From Fibrobacter sp. UWB16 (GTDB lineage Bacteria > Fibrobacterota > Fibrobacteria > Fibrobacterales > Fibrobacteraceae): 64,000 bases of DNA. The notes below the pieces were generated by a model. It ran no database searches and was not told the DNA's origin. It worked only from the letters and a program-made list of their open reading frames with translations. Both the position numbers and the translations under genes were made by a program. Below, in pieces: positions 15,390 through 24,195 of this stretch (its first letter is position 1; each line of letters opens with the position of its first letter). Where the stretch lies: assembly GCF_900215325.1 (NCBI RefSeq), contig NZ_OCMS01000002.1, positions 682,001 to 746,000 on the forward strand, written 5' to 3'.

Positions 15390-17000
15390 ATGCCATACTG
15401 CGAAAATTGTGGACATAAACTATCGGACGGAGCTAACTTTTGCGAAGAATGTGGCGCAAAGGTATCTCTCGATCTGAATCCTTTGGATGAAAATTCTAGA
15501 GACAAGGAATCATCTTTCGCTGAAGGTTCTATTTCCACATTTCTCAGTAATTGGCAATTACAATGGCTGAAAGCATCGATGTCATCGGGTTCTTCTGAAC
15601 TCGGTATCATAATGACCGATGTATCCGCTTTAGCTAACCAACTCTCTTGTTCTTCTTCTCAGTTAAAAAGTGATATTGCTGATTACATTAGCAAGGCTAA
15701 GGCAAGAAATGTTCACTACCACCTTCTTGATATTGGTAATAATGGAATTTGTTCAGCCAAATCAAACGATGTGTGGACTATTGTTGAATTGCTCAAACAA
15801 ATAACTTCTGTAGCGTGTCCTAAATACCTTTTCATATTGGGCAACGAAGAAATTATCAATGTAATGTCTTGGGAGAATGAGTGTAAAGATAGTGATGAAA
15901 ATGTTCTTGCAGACTTACCCTATGTCACATTAGACACGAATTCTCCGTGGAACGGTCAACAATATGATTTTTCGCAAGTTTTGCGTACAGGGCGCTTGCC
16001 TAGCTATTTAGGAGAATCTTTAGACGAATTTGTCAAGTATTTTGCGACGTCCTCAAACTATGCGCCCGAATCAAAAACAAAACCATTTGGTCTTTCTGCT
16101 TTTGTTTGGCAAAAAGCCTCTGAGGCTCAATACGAAAAAATTTCACAGGACGAAATCGAAATATCGCCTAACATCACTTTGGTTAATGTCAGCCAAGTAA
16201 TTCCCCAAAATGTAAATCTTTTTTATTTCAATCTTCACGGAAGTAATCAAACCGAATTTTGGTATGGACAGCAGGATTTTAGTTATCCTGAAACATTTTC
16301 TCCAGAAATTGTGAAGCAAATAAAATATCCTTTTTTTCTTGGAGTGGAAGCTTGTTATGGGGCTCGGTATACACAAGGTTTAGCACCCAAAGATAGCATC
16401 GTTCTTACTGCAATGCAAAATAGATGCCTTGCTTTTTTGGGCTCTAGTAGAATTGCGTATGGTCCTTGTATTCCTCCAGGAACTTGTGCTGATATCATCG
16501 TTGGAACTTTTTTGAAAAAAGTTCAAGAAGGGAAAAGTGCTGGAGACGCGTATTGCGATGCTCTATCAGCTTTAATGTCTGAAAAAGATGCAGACGATTC
16601 AACGATAAAGACTTTAGCGGAATTTTCGTTATATGGGGATCCGTCAATCCAATTAGTATATGATACGCAACAAAAATATGCGAAAGGTTTCAATCAAACA
16701 GTTTCAAGAATAAAAATTCCTATGCCTGATGTTTATCGTGCTGTGAAATCGGTATTGATAGAAAAAGATTGTAATGTGGTTAAGGCATTCTTGCCTAAAT
16801 TAGAGCAGTATCAAGTAAAGGTGAAAACATCATTTGATATGTCAGATTACATGCAGGGTATTGAACCTAAGTATTATAAAGTTGGTACAAATAATTTGTA
16901 TCAGGCTGTTTATGAAAAAAGCTTTGGTGATTGGAAATCTCTAATGAAGATTTATTTTGATGGAAATGGAAATATTAAAAAACAACTGTTTTCAAAATGA
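15390..17000 (+). CDS. Zinc-ribbon / C25 (gingipain-type) caspase-like peptidase
   Basis: 536 residues without a signal peptide. The N-terminus is a four-Cys zinc ribbon (C4, C7, C18, C21; CENCG...CEECG). From about residue 70 to 425 the sequence follows peptidase family C25 of clan CD: the GRLP segment (201-204), the catalytic His283 in FYFNLHGSN, the catalytic Cys322 in GVEACYGARY, then AFLGSSRIAYG and the terminal LYGDPSIQL. Both catalytic residues are present. About 110 residues of unknown type follow. Unlike gingipains it is predicted to be cytoplasmic. First gene of a five-gene operon; the next starts 11 bp later. No Shine-Dalgarno is seen. It is probably a regulated protease, perhaps an effector. 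Confidence 0.78.
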   Translation: MPYCENCGHKLSDGANFCEECGAKVSLDLNPLDENSRDKESSFAEGSISTFLSNWQLQWLKASMSSGSSELGIIMTDVSALANQLSCSSSQLKSDIADYISKAKARNVHYHLLDIGNNGICSAKSNDVWTIVELLKQITSVACPKYLFILGNEEIINVMSWENECKDSDENVLADLPYVTLDTNSPWNGQQYDFSQVLRTGRLPSYLGESLDEFVKYFATSSNYAPESKTKPFGLSAFVWQKASEAQYEKISQDEIEISPNITLVNVSQVIPQNVNLFYFNLHGSNQTEFWYGQQDFSYPETFSPEIVKQIKYPFFLGVEACYGARYTQGLAPKDSIVLTAMQNRCLAFLGSSRIAYGPCIPPGTCADIIVGTFLKKVQEGKSAGDAYCDALSALMSEKDADDSTIKTLAEFSLYGDPSIQLVYDTQQKYAKGFNQTVSRIKIPMPDVYRAVKSVLIEKDCNVVKAFLPKLEQYQVKVKTSFDMSDYMQGIEPKYYKVGTNNLYQAVYEKSFGDWKSLMKIYFDGNGNIKKQLFSK

Positions 17001-17010
17001 GGCCGAAGCA

Positions 17011-17310
17011 ATGAAAAATTTTGATTCGAATATGGGAAATTGTGAATCTAAGCGAAATCAAGTGATTTTGCAAGGAACAGTTGTATTCCGTCAAAGCGAT
17101 AGTGGAAGCAAAAATGAAGGATTGAAACCTTTTTTGTACTGTAATGATAATTCAATTGTTCCCCTGTTTAAAAAAGGAGATAATCCTTTTGAAAATGATT
17201 CTTTGAAAAAAATCGAGGGATTGAATGTTGTTTTGTTTGGAAGTTTTCACAATAAAGTTTTTGAAGTTTCTGATATTAAGGCAATCGTCGATAACAGTGA
17301 AATATTTTAA
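17011..17310 (+). CDS. Small hypothetical protein of the accessory operon
   Basis: 99 residues starting MKNFDSNMGN at 17011, with GAGG 8 bp upstream; an earlier in-frame ATG at 16957 lies inside the peptidase gene. The sequence alternates short beta-prone stretches (QVILQGTVVF, LNVVLFGSF, VFEVSDIKAI) separated by glycine and charged loops, which would suit a small beta-barrel such as an OB fold. No cysteine cluster, signal or membrane segment. The family is not recognised. It lies 18 bp before the next gene, so it is part of the operon. Confidence 0.65.
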   Translation: MKNFDSNMGNCESKRNQVILQGTVVFRQSDSGSKNEGLKPFLYCNDNSIVPLFKKGDNPFENDSLKKIEGLNVVLFGSFHNKVFEVSDIKAIVDNSEIF

Positions 17311-17328
17311 ATATATAAGGAGCGCCTA

Positions 17329-18849
17329 ATGAATGAAGTTATAACGAAAAACGAAGAAGCTGTTTTGAAAAAACTTCTTTTTTCGAATAATTCTGCAAAT
17401 ATATTAAAGGATGTAGAGATTGCATATAAAGGTTTGAATGGTGAGTCTTTAGCCGCTCATATTCTTTGTTTTATAAAGAATCTTTTCATCAATAAAGATA
17501 AAGAGGCTTTTCTGGAGCTTAAAGAAATTGAAAAAAAAAGTGGAAATGAGCAACTGACTATTTGTTGTCATATAATTCATAAATGCTATAAATTTAACCA
17601 TAATAATTTGCGAAAATCGTTAAATGAAGCGAAAGAATTGGTAGTGTCGTTAGATTTGCATACGATAGAAGAATCGCTAGAGTATTCATTTCAAAAATAT
17701 TCTGTTGCATTGTGCCAATGGGTTGAGTTGGCCAATCGCGATATTCGTTCTTTTGATGTCGCTCCTTTTTGGATAAATTTTACAGAGACTGCTTTTGTTT
17801 ACGACGAAAAGTATCAAGAAGAGCGCGCCAAAATTGCGGCAAGAATGAAAGCTGAAGAAGAAAAACGAAAAGCTGAAGAAGCCAAAATTGCTGAAGAAAA
17901 ACGAATTGCAGAACAGAAAAGGAAAAAGGCTCAGAAAGAAAAAGAACTTGAAGAAAGTCGCCAGAAACAAATGGAGGAAGAACGGTTAAATAATTTGAAA
18001 TTTCTTGAAATGCAGGGAATAAAAATAGGTTCGTTTAAAGATAGTCGAGATGGACATGAGTATAAAATTGCGACTATAGGGAAGCAAACTTGGATGGCTG
18101 AACCTTTGTTTTATTCGGAAAAGACTGGAGTTTGCTCAATTGGCGAAGGTGTTGATATTGAAGTAGATAACAATTGCGATTGTCCCTATTATAAATATAA
18201 TTGGTATGCGGCTAAAAAGAAAAAAAATTATAAAGATTCAGGTATTGGAACGTTAATTGCTTTTTTCATAGTCATGTTAGTCATTTTTTCTGGTGTTTTC
18301 GGAGTGTTGGGACTTTTGGTGCAATCATATTGCTATGATTCAAAAACAGGAATGTTGATATATTGGGGAATTGCTGTCATTCCTATAGTGTTTGCCTTTA
18401 TTTATTATAAAAGTGAAGACGAAGCGGAACCCCTATGGATAGCTTCCTTTTTGGGGGTATATTTAGGACTAGTTTTTTTTATGGAAGAAAATTGGTTTTG
18501 GATAATTTGGATGGGAGGCTTCGGAACAATTTCTATAATTCAATCCTATAAGATGACAAAAAATTATAAGAATGGGATAAGAGCCTTTTTTGATAATAAA
18601 GCTATTGCTCCAGAGGGGTATAGAATGCCGACCAAAGGTGATAAAGAAAGGCTAAAATCATTTGTTGAAACTCAATTTCCGAACAAAAAGACTGAAATTG
18701 CGGTGGCACTGAAAAATGTTCTCCCCAATAATTTCTTATTTGAAAAGTCTTGGAATGGAGGTGTATATTGGCCAGACATCTATTGGGTTGAAGGTGATTT
18801 AAGATGGACGAAAAATAAATTTAAACCTTTTATCGGCATAAAAAAGTAA
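17329..18849 (+). CDS. Coiled-coil protein with a FISUMP domain split by membrane helices
   Basis: 506 residues. Residues 1-155 are helical and unrecognised. Residues 160-225 are a charged coiled coil (KAEEEKRKAEEAKIAEEKR). At 237-297 comes the first half of a FISUMP domain (FKDSRDGHEYKIATIGKQTW, MAEPLFY). At 305-407 about four hydrophobic helices follow (for example GIGTLIAFFIVMLVIFSGVF). The second FISUMP half resumes at about 425 with APEGYRMPTKGD and ends near VYWPDIYW. FISUMP domains are normally continuous and extracellular, so a transmembrane hairpin block inside one is odd. Start preceded by AAGGAGCG. Third gene of the operon. Confidence 0.75.
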   Translation: MNEVITKNEEAVLKKLLFSNNSANILKDVEIAYKGLNGESLAAHILCFIKNLFINKDKEAFLELKEIEKKSGNEQLTICCHIIHKCYKFNHNNLRKSLNEAKELVVSLDLHTIEESLEYSFQKYSVALCQWVELANRDIRSFDVAPFWINFTETAFVYDEKYQEERAKIAARMKAEEEKRKAEEAKIAEEKRIAEQKRKKAQKEKELEESRQKQMEEERLNNLKFLEMQGIKIGSFKDSRDGHEYKIATIGKQTWMAEPLFYSEKTGVCSIGEGVDIEVDNNCDCPYYKYNWYAAKKKKNYKDSGIGTLIAFFIVMLVIFSGVFGVLGLLVQSYCYDSKTGMLIYWGIAVIPIVFAFIYYKSEDEAEPLWIASFLGVYLGLVFFMEENWFWIIWMGGFGTISIIQSYKMTKNYKNGIRAFFDNKAIAPEGYRMPTKGDKERLKSFVETQFPNKKTEIAVALKNVLPNNFLFEKSWNGGVYWPDIYWVEGDLRWTKNKFKPFIGIKK

Positions 18850-18865
18850 AAATCAAGGAGAATTT

Positions 18866-21184
18866 ATGAAAAAGTGTAATAATTGTGATGAAATTTTGCC
18901 GGATACCGCAAAATTCTGCAAAAAGTGTGGAACAAAGGTTGAATCTATTGTGAATCCTTCATCTGAAATAAGCCCTGTTCAAAATAATTTTACGCTGCTT
19001 GGGTCTTACATCCATTGGAATGTTTTGGAGGGGCAAATTGCTGTAAAGATTGACGAAAAGGATGTTGCTGCTTATGGCAAAGTTAAAGGCTTGCAGGTGC
19101 AGGATGGTGTCAAGGCCCTCTTCTTTATTGAAGGGAAACTTGTGGCTGAACTTGAAGGCGGTAGTTACTCTTTCAAGGAAATGGGGGTCAGCGAGAATTC
19201 ACCGCATGTAGACAAACTAGGGCTTGTTCGTCGATTCTTCAATCGTGTTGTTGGTTTCTTCTCTAGCCGTGGTCGTGAACGAGCTGAGGCCGCAGGCCTT
19301 TCTATTTCTGTGAATGCAAATGTTCCTCGCGTATCGATTGTGTTAATTCGAGATACTAAGTTTCCGCTATTATTCGATTTGAAGGATATGCCTACGGCAA
19401 ATTTGCACAGTGATGTGGTTCTGCATGCATTGTGCAAGATATCAAACATAAATGAATTCTATCGTGCATTACTTTTGGATAAGAAGTTTGTGTGCTATGA
19501 AGAATTTTCTGAGAAAATAGATTCTCTCGTGCAAACGGCTCTTCGCGATGTTGTGGCTAATTTGTTGCCTAATCAGATCGTGGGCAATATGACGCTTTAT
19601 AGTGAAGTTCTGCAGAAATTGCAAGATATCATGACTCAAGTGTATCCATTCGTGACGGTAACGGATGTTTTGGATATGAGCGCATCTCGCGAGGATTTGG
19701 ATAAGATTCGCAAACTCAGGGAAGAACTCTATATTTCGGAGCTTGAACTTGAACAGCTCACGAAACGAAATGATTTTTTGAATCGCCTAAAAAATGAAAA
19801 CAACGCTCAAATGCTTCGCGAAGCCCGTACTCAGGTGGATTTCGTCGATGCTATGGCGAAAATTGACGAACAGAATGAGCTAAGTAAGTTTGAACATGAA
19901 AAATTTGCAGCGTTGCTTTATGGACAACACAAAATTCATGAGGCAAAAACAGGAGAAGAACTAGAAGCAGCTCTACAGGAAATTCGTAAGAGTGAATTGC
20001 TTCGAGAAAATGAATTTGATGCTTTTAACCTTGACTTAAAAACACAGAAGATTTTACGTGATGCAAAGAATGAAGATGATGTAGATTCAACACTTCTTGA
20101 GTATCGTAAGAACGGACTTGTTCGTGATGACGAATTAGAAACTTTGCAACATAATATTCGTCATCGCGTAGCTCTGCGTGATGCTGGAGACGAGCAAGTG
20201 CTTGCGATGGCTACTATCCAAAACGAGCAGACGCAAGAACGTCAAAAAATGCTCTGGGAATTCGAAGTTGGTCAGAAACGACTTGAAAACGAATTGCAGT
20301 TGCATCGAACACAGGATGCCTATAATGATGAACGTCGCCAAAAAGATGACGAGTATGGTGATATTCGCCGTGAAAAAGACTTTGATTTCAATACGCGTGT
20401 TCGCCAAGCGACTATGGATCAAGATTATCTGGATGCGTCGCGTAATTCTGATTTGGAGATTAAAGAACAAGCCGCGCGTACTGAAATGGCTATTAAAATG
20501 CGACAGGCTGTTCAGCAACATGAAATGGAAATGGAACATAGGCATGAGGAAGAAATGCGTCGCATGTTCCAGACGATGACTGTAGAGCAGATTATGGCAG
20601 CAAATCCTGATCTTACGCCTGCCGCAGCAGAAGCGTTGAAGGCTAAGTTCACGGCTGAAGCAGCTGCCACTGCTGAAAAGTATAAGGCAGAAGCCGCTTT
20701 TGCTCAAAATGGAAAGCTTGAAACAATAATGCAAAATGTGTTGCAAACAACTCGCGAAGACCGAGCCGCTGAAATTGAACGCATGCTGCAGGCGAATAAT
20801 ATGAATAATGCCAACATGCAGCAATTAATGCAGATGTTTGCTCAGATGAGTTCGGTTGGTATGCAGTCTGCTGCCGGTGCAAATGCCGTAGCAAATGGTG
20901 TGAATGTACAGCATCAATCGGAACTTGTTGATATTTACAAGCAGCAGGCTGCACATGCTCATTCAGATTCTCAAAAGGAAAATGACCGCATGCTGCAGGG
21001 AATGCAGACTACAATCCGAGCTGTTGTTGACATGAAAAGTCCGCAAGGATCTCAGAATAGTAACCGTAAAAACTTTGATGGAGTTGCTGCTGAAACGGCT
21101 GCTAGAGACCACAAATGCCAAAGTTGTGGTGCTTTGCTAGAAGAAGGTTCGTCTTTCTGCGAAGAATGTGGTGCTAGTGTATAA
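18866..21184 (+). CDS. SPFH-like coiled-coil protein with a zinc ribbon at each end
   Basis: 772 residues. The N-terminal zinc ribbon has C4, C7, C18, C21 and the C-terminal one C751, C754, C765, C768. Residues 40-260 look like an SPFH/band-7 domain: a beta-rich part (ALFFIEGKLVAELEGGSYSF, VPRVSIVLIRDTKFPLLF) followed by LVQTALRDVVANLL-type helices. Residues 285-600 are long coiled coil, including two or three degenerate 40-residue repeats with LREN/VRDDE turns. The part before the last ribbon is Met/Gln/Ala-rich. SPFH proteins form membrane-associated rings or scaffolds. No membrane helix is seen. Fourth gene, with AAGGAG before the ATG. Confidence 0.7.
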   Translation: MKKCNNCDEILPDTAKFCKKCGTKVESIVNPSSEISPVQNNFTLLGSYIHWNVLEGQIAVKIDEKDVAAYGKVKGLQVQDGVKALFFIEGKLVAELEGGSYSFKEMGVSENSPHVDKLGLVRRFFNRVVGFFSSRGRERAEAAGLSISVNANVPRVSIVLIRDTKFPLLFDLKDMPTANLHSDVVLHALCKISNINEFYRALLLDKKFVCYEEFSEKIDSLVQTALRDVVANLLPNQIVGNMTLYSEVLQKLQDIMTQVYPFVTVTDVLDMSASREDLDKIRKLREELYISELELEQLTKRNDFLNRLKNENNAQMLREARTQVDFVDAMAKIDEQNELSKFEHEKFAALLYGQHKIHEAKTGEELEAALQEIRKSELLRENEFDAFNLDLKTQKILRDAKNEDDVDSTLLEYRKNGLVRDDELETLQHNIRHRVALRDAGDEQVLAMATIQNEQTQERQKMLWEFEVGQKRLENELQLHRTQDAYNDERRQKDDEYGDIRREKDFDFNTRVRQATMDQDYLDASRNSDLEIKEQAARTEMAIKMRQAVQQHEMEMEHRHEEEMRRMFQTMTVEQIMAANPDLTPAAAEALKAKFTAEAAATAEKYKAEAAFAQNGKLETIMQNVLQTTREDRAAEIERMLQANNMNNANMQQLMQMFAQMSSVGMQSAAGANAVANGVNVQHQSELVDIYKQQAAHAHSDSQKENDRMLQGMQTTIRAVVDMKSPQGSQNSNRKNFDGVAAETAARDHKCQSCGALLEEGSSFCEECGASV

Positions 21185-21207
21185 AAAGATAAAAAAGGTG
21201 TTGATAT

Positions 21208-24054
21208 ATGACAGTTTGCCCTAAATGCGGTGCTGAACTTGATGATGGTGCAAAATTTTGTATGGAATGTGGAACAGCAATTCCACAAGTGAAAAAGTGC
21301 ATCAAGTGTGGGTTGGAATTGCCTATCAAAGCAAAATTCTGCTTTGAATGTGGTGCCCCACAAGGGGCATCTTCTTCCGTAGGCTTAGGGAATTGTGTAA
21401 GCTTGGGGGATAAAAATGTTGTCGCTGGTGATGTTGTTGGTCAAAAGATTGCTGGTGATAATGTCCAAAATAAGGTTATGGGCAATTTCATCAACAATAC
21501 TTTTCAGGATGAAACGAAGATGGTTATCAAATGTCATGTTTGTGGAAGGCATCTGACAAATGATAATGCTCACACATGCCCTCGATGTGGCCAAATTGTT
21601 TGCAAAGAACACTTTAATCAAGAATACAATTGCTGTAAAAAATGCTTTAAAAACGGTCGTAGCGAATTAATAGTTGATATTAATGGAAGAGGTGATTATA
21701 CATCTGTTTCGGAAGCAGTTAAAAATGCTCAAGATGGTGTTACCATAGTTATTAAGCCTGGAATATATAGAGAGCATTTTGTTATTGATAAAAATATTAT
21801 TTTGCGCGGAGATGCAGATCAAGAAAATGCTCCTGTAATATGGGATGATTCGATTATTCATAACAGCATTATAACAATTGCCGCAGAAGTTGAAATCATC
21901 AACTTGAAAATTTGGGGACAGCTGAAACCTTTTTCTGAAGACGAACAATCTAAAATTATTGTAAGTGAGATTTCTGATGGGCAAAATCCTGATGAATATT
22001 GGCCTAAATGTATTTATGTAAAAAATTCATGTAAGTTAATTGGTGTTGATATTGGTTTTTCTGCGGGATATGGCATTGCTGCTTCTTGTGGTGAATGGAA
22101 TGTTCTCCTAACGAAATGTAAGTTGCATAACAATGTACGTGCTGGGCTCTATAGCTATTCTGGAACTATATTCTCTATAGAAATGAGCGATTTTAAATCG
22201 AACTCAAAGGGATTAATTTTAAATTCTTCAAGAATTTCTTTACGAAATTCTTCTGTTTTTGATAATGTATTTGGAATTCATTCCTCCAAATCTGAGGCAA
22301 TAATAGAATGTTGTGATTTCTACAAAAATGAAGAAACTGCAATAGTAATGCAGGCTGAATCAAATTTCTCAATAAAAACATGCGATTTTGGTGTATCAAA
22401 ATGTGTTATTAAAAATTATGAAAACAAGAATTTAGAATCTGATTTCCCTTCTCAATTACATAATGGAAAGGCTTTTTATTCGGAACAATCGAAAATAAAA
22501 ATTGAGGATTGTTCAATTTTCGATTCTTCTCAATTTGGAGACAATTCAGAAATAAGTATTCTTTCGGATGTCTTTGGAATATTCCATAATCAAGACCAAT
22601 CTATTTGTTGTATTTTGTTTAGTGGTGTAAATGTTAAAGCAGAAATTATAGATTGCAATTTTGGTCTTCTTTACACTGATTTTGATAAAGAAAAAAAAGG
22701 TCAATCTGGTTTGGGAATTAGTATTACGGCTTTAACAGAAAAAGACGAATCTTTTATACAGATTAAAAATTCTGAGTTTAGTGGATTAGATTGTGGTATT
22801 CTTGTAGGCAATGGTAGAACGTGTCTCGTACATAAAAGTACATTCACATCTCTTAAAGAAGCTTTTCTCGTTATAAAAAATCCCTCTGAAATTTTAGTTG
22901 ATTCATGTGTTGCAACTGATTCTTTGTGGACCGAGCCAGGAAAAATATCGAAAATCCATTTTGAAAATATGGACAAAAGTTCTATTGCCGTTGCTAGAGA
23001 TGGTTCTGGAAATTTCAGAACAATCCATGATGCTTTAGACTATGCTGCAAATGGATCTGTAATACATGTGAAAAAAGGAACATATAAGGCGTCCTTTGCA
23101 ATTGATAAACCTGTAACGATAATTGGTGAAATGACAGATGATGGAGAAAAACCAGAAATTTTCTGGGAGTACGAGAAGTCTGATGTTGGTATAGATATAA
23201 AATCAAAAGCTACACTGAAAAATTTGAATGTCATTTGCGTGTCTGAAGTAGATCATTCTTCGTTGGTGTTTGGAGATGGAAAATACTATGCAGCGATAAA
23301 CATAACAGATAATGCTACTTTAATGAATGTAACTATTGAAAATAGTGTTGATGACGGAATCATCATTGCCAATAATGCTGAACCGACTATAGAGCGATGT
23401 TGTATAAAAGGGTGCCAGGGATGTGGTATAACGGTATATGGTGCTGGCGGGAATATTAAAAAATGTGAAATTTTTGACAACGGGCAGAATGGAATCCTAA
23501 AAATAGACTCCGCTTTTGATGTTGTATCTGATTGTGATATTTACGAGAATAATTACGCCGGTGTTAAAATCCAAGATTCTGCTTCGGGTTCTTTAAATAA
23601 ATGTCACATTTATAATAATAAGCAAAATGGTCTGTTTATTATAGGAAGTGCAGCACCTAAGATAGAAAACTGTAAGATTCACGATAACAAGACTGAAGGG
23701 GAGTCATTCTATCCAGGAATTGTTGTGGGTGAAAAGGCCTCGCCCAAAGTAAATGGATGTGAAATTTATAATCATCTAAGTCATGGTTTATGGGAACAAA
23801 AACAAGCTTGTGGTGCTTATTCAAATTGCAATATTCATGATAATAAAGGGGCTGGTGTTGAAATACAAGATTTTGCTTCAGGAGAATTTACAGATTGTCT
23901 TGTCCACGAAAATGTAGGCCATGGTTTACAAATTAAGGGGGAGGCTGCTCCAAAATTTTGTAATTGTAGAGTGTTTAACAATATGAAAGAGAATATTCAT
24001 GTTGAAAAAGGAAGTTTGCCTGATATAGATGACGAAACTCTTTATTCTGATTGA
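21208..24054 (+). CDS. Multi-zinc-module protein with right-handed beta-helix
   Basis: 948 residues, no signal peptide. Two zinc ribbons open it (C4/C7/C18/C21 and C31/C34/C45/C48). A Gly/Asp/Asn-rich stretch follows at 64-97 (LGDKNVVAGDVVGQKIAGDN). A third Cys/His cluster at 109-146 (CHVCG, CPRCG, CKEHF, CCKKC) looks like a treble-clef or B-box-like finger. From 155 to the end are right-handed beta-helix repeats in two blocks, each opened by a pectinesterase-like motif (GDYTSVSEAVKNA near 162; SGNFRTIHDALDYA near 600). The repeats N-A-x-P-x-I-x-x-C recur near the end. The layout recalls FBXO11- or NosD-type beta-helices. Last gene of the operon. Confidence 0.75.
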   Translation: MTVCPKCGAELDDGAKFCMECGTAIPQVKKCIKCGLELPIKAKFCFECGAPQGASSSVGLGNCVSLGDKNVVAGDVVGQKIAGDNVQNKVMGNFINNTFQDETKMVIKCHVCGRHLTNDNAHTCPRCGQIVCKEHFNQEYNCCKKCFKNGRSELIVDINGRGDYTSVSEAVKNAQDGVTIVIKPGIYREHFVIDKNIILRGDADQENAPVIWDDSIIHNSIITIAAEVEIINLKIWGQLKPFSEDEQSKIIVSEISDGQNPDEYWPKCIYVKNSCKLIGVDIGFSAGYGIAASCGEWNVLLTKCKLHNNVRAGLYSYSGTIFSIEMSDFKSNSKGLILNSSRISLRNSSVFDNVFGIHSSKSEAIIECCDFYKNEETAIVMQAESNFSIKTCDFGVSKCVIKNYENKNLESDFPSQLHNGKAFYSEQSKIKIEDCSIFDSSQFGDNSEISILSDVFGIFHNQDQSICCILFSGVNVKAEIIDCNFGLLYTDFDKEKKGQSGLGISITALTEKDESFIQIKNSEFSGLDCGILVGNGRTCLVHKSTFTSLKEAFLVIKNPSEILVDSCVATDSLWTEPGKISKIHFENMDKSSIAVARDGSGNFRTIHDALDYAANGSVIHVKKGTYKASFAIDKPVTIIGEMTDDGEKPEIFWEYEKSDVGIDIKSKATLKNLNVICVSEVDHSSLVFGDGKYYAAINITDNATLMNVTIENSVDDGIIIANNAEPTIERCCIKGCQGCGITVYGAGGNIKKCEIFDNGQNGILKIDSAFDVVSDCDIYENNYAGVKIQDSASGSLNKCHIYNNKQNGLFIIGSAAPKIENCKIHDNKTEGESFYPGIVVGEKASPKVNGCEIYNHLSHGLWEQKQACGAYSNCNIHDNKGAGVEIQDFASGEFTDCLVHENVGHGLQIKGEAAPKFCNCRVFNNMKENIHVEKGSLPDIDDETLYSD

Positions 24055-24195
24055 CTGATTTTCCTTTTTACCATTCTTTTACAAACTAAACCTTGCCAAA
24101 TTGGAGGTGTATTCTACATTTCCTCCTGCGGTTCGAAATAGTGTACCGAGACATCCAATGAATTTTGGATGTTTTTTCTTTTTGGAGAATGGTGC

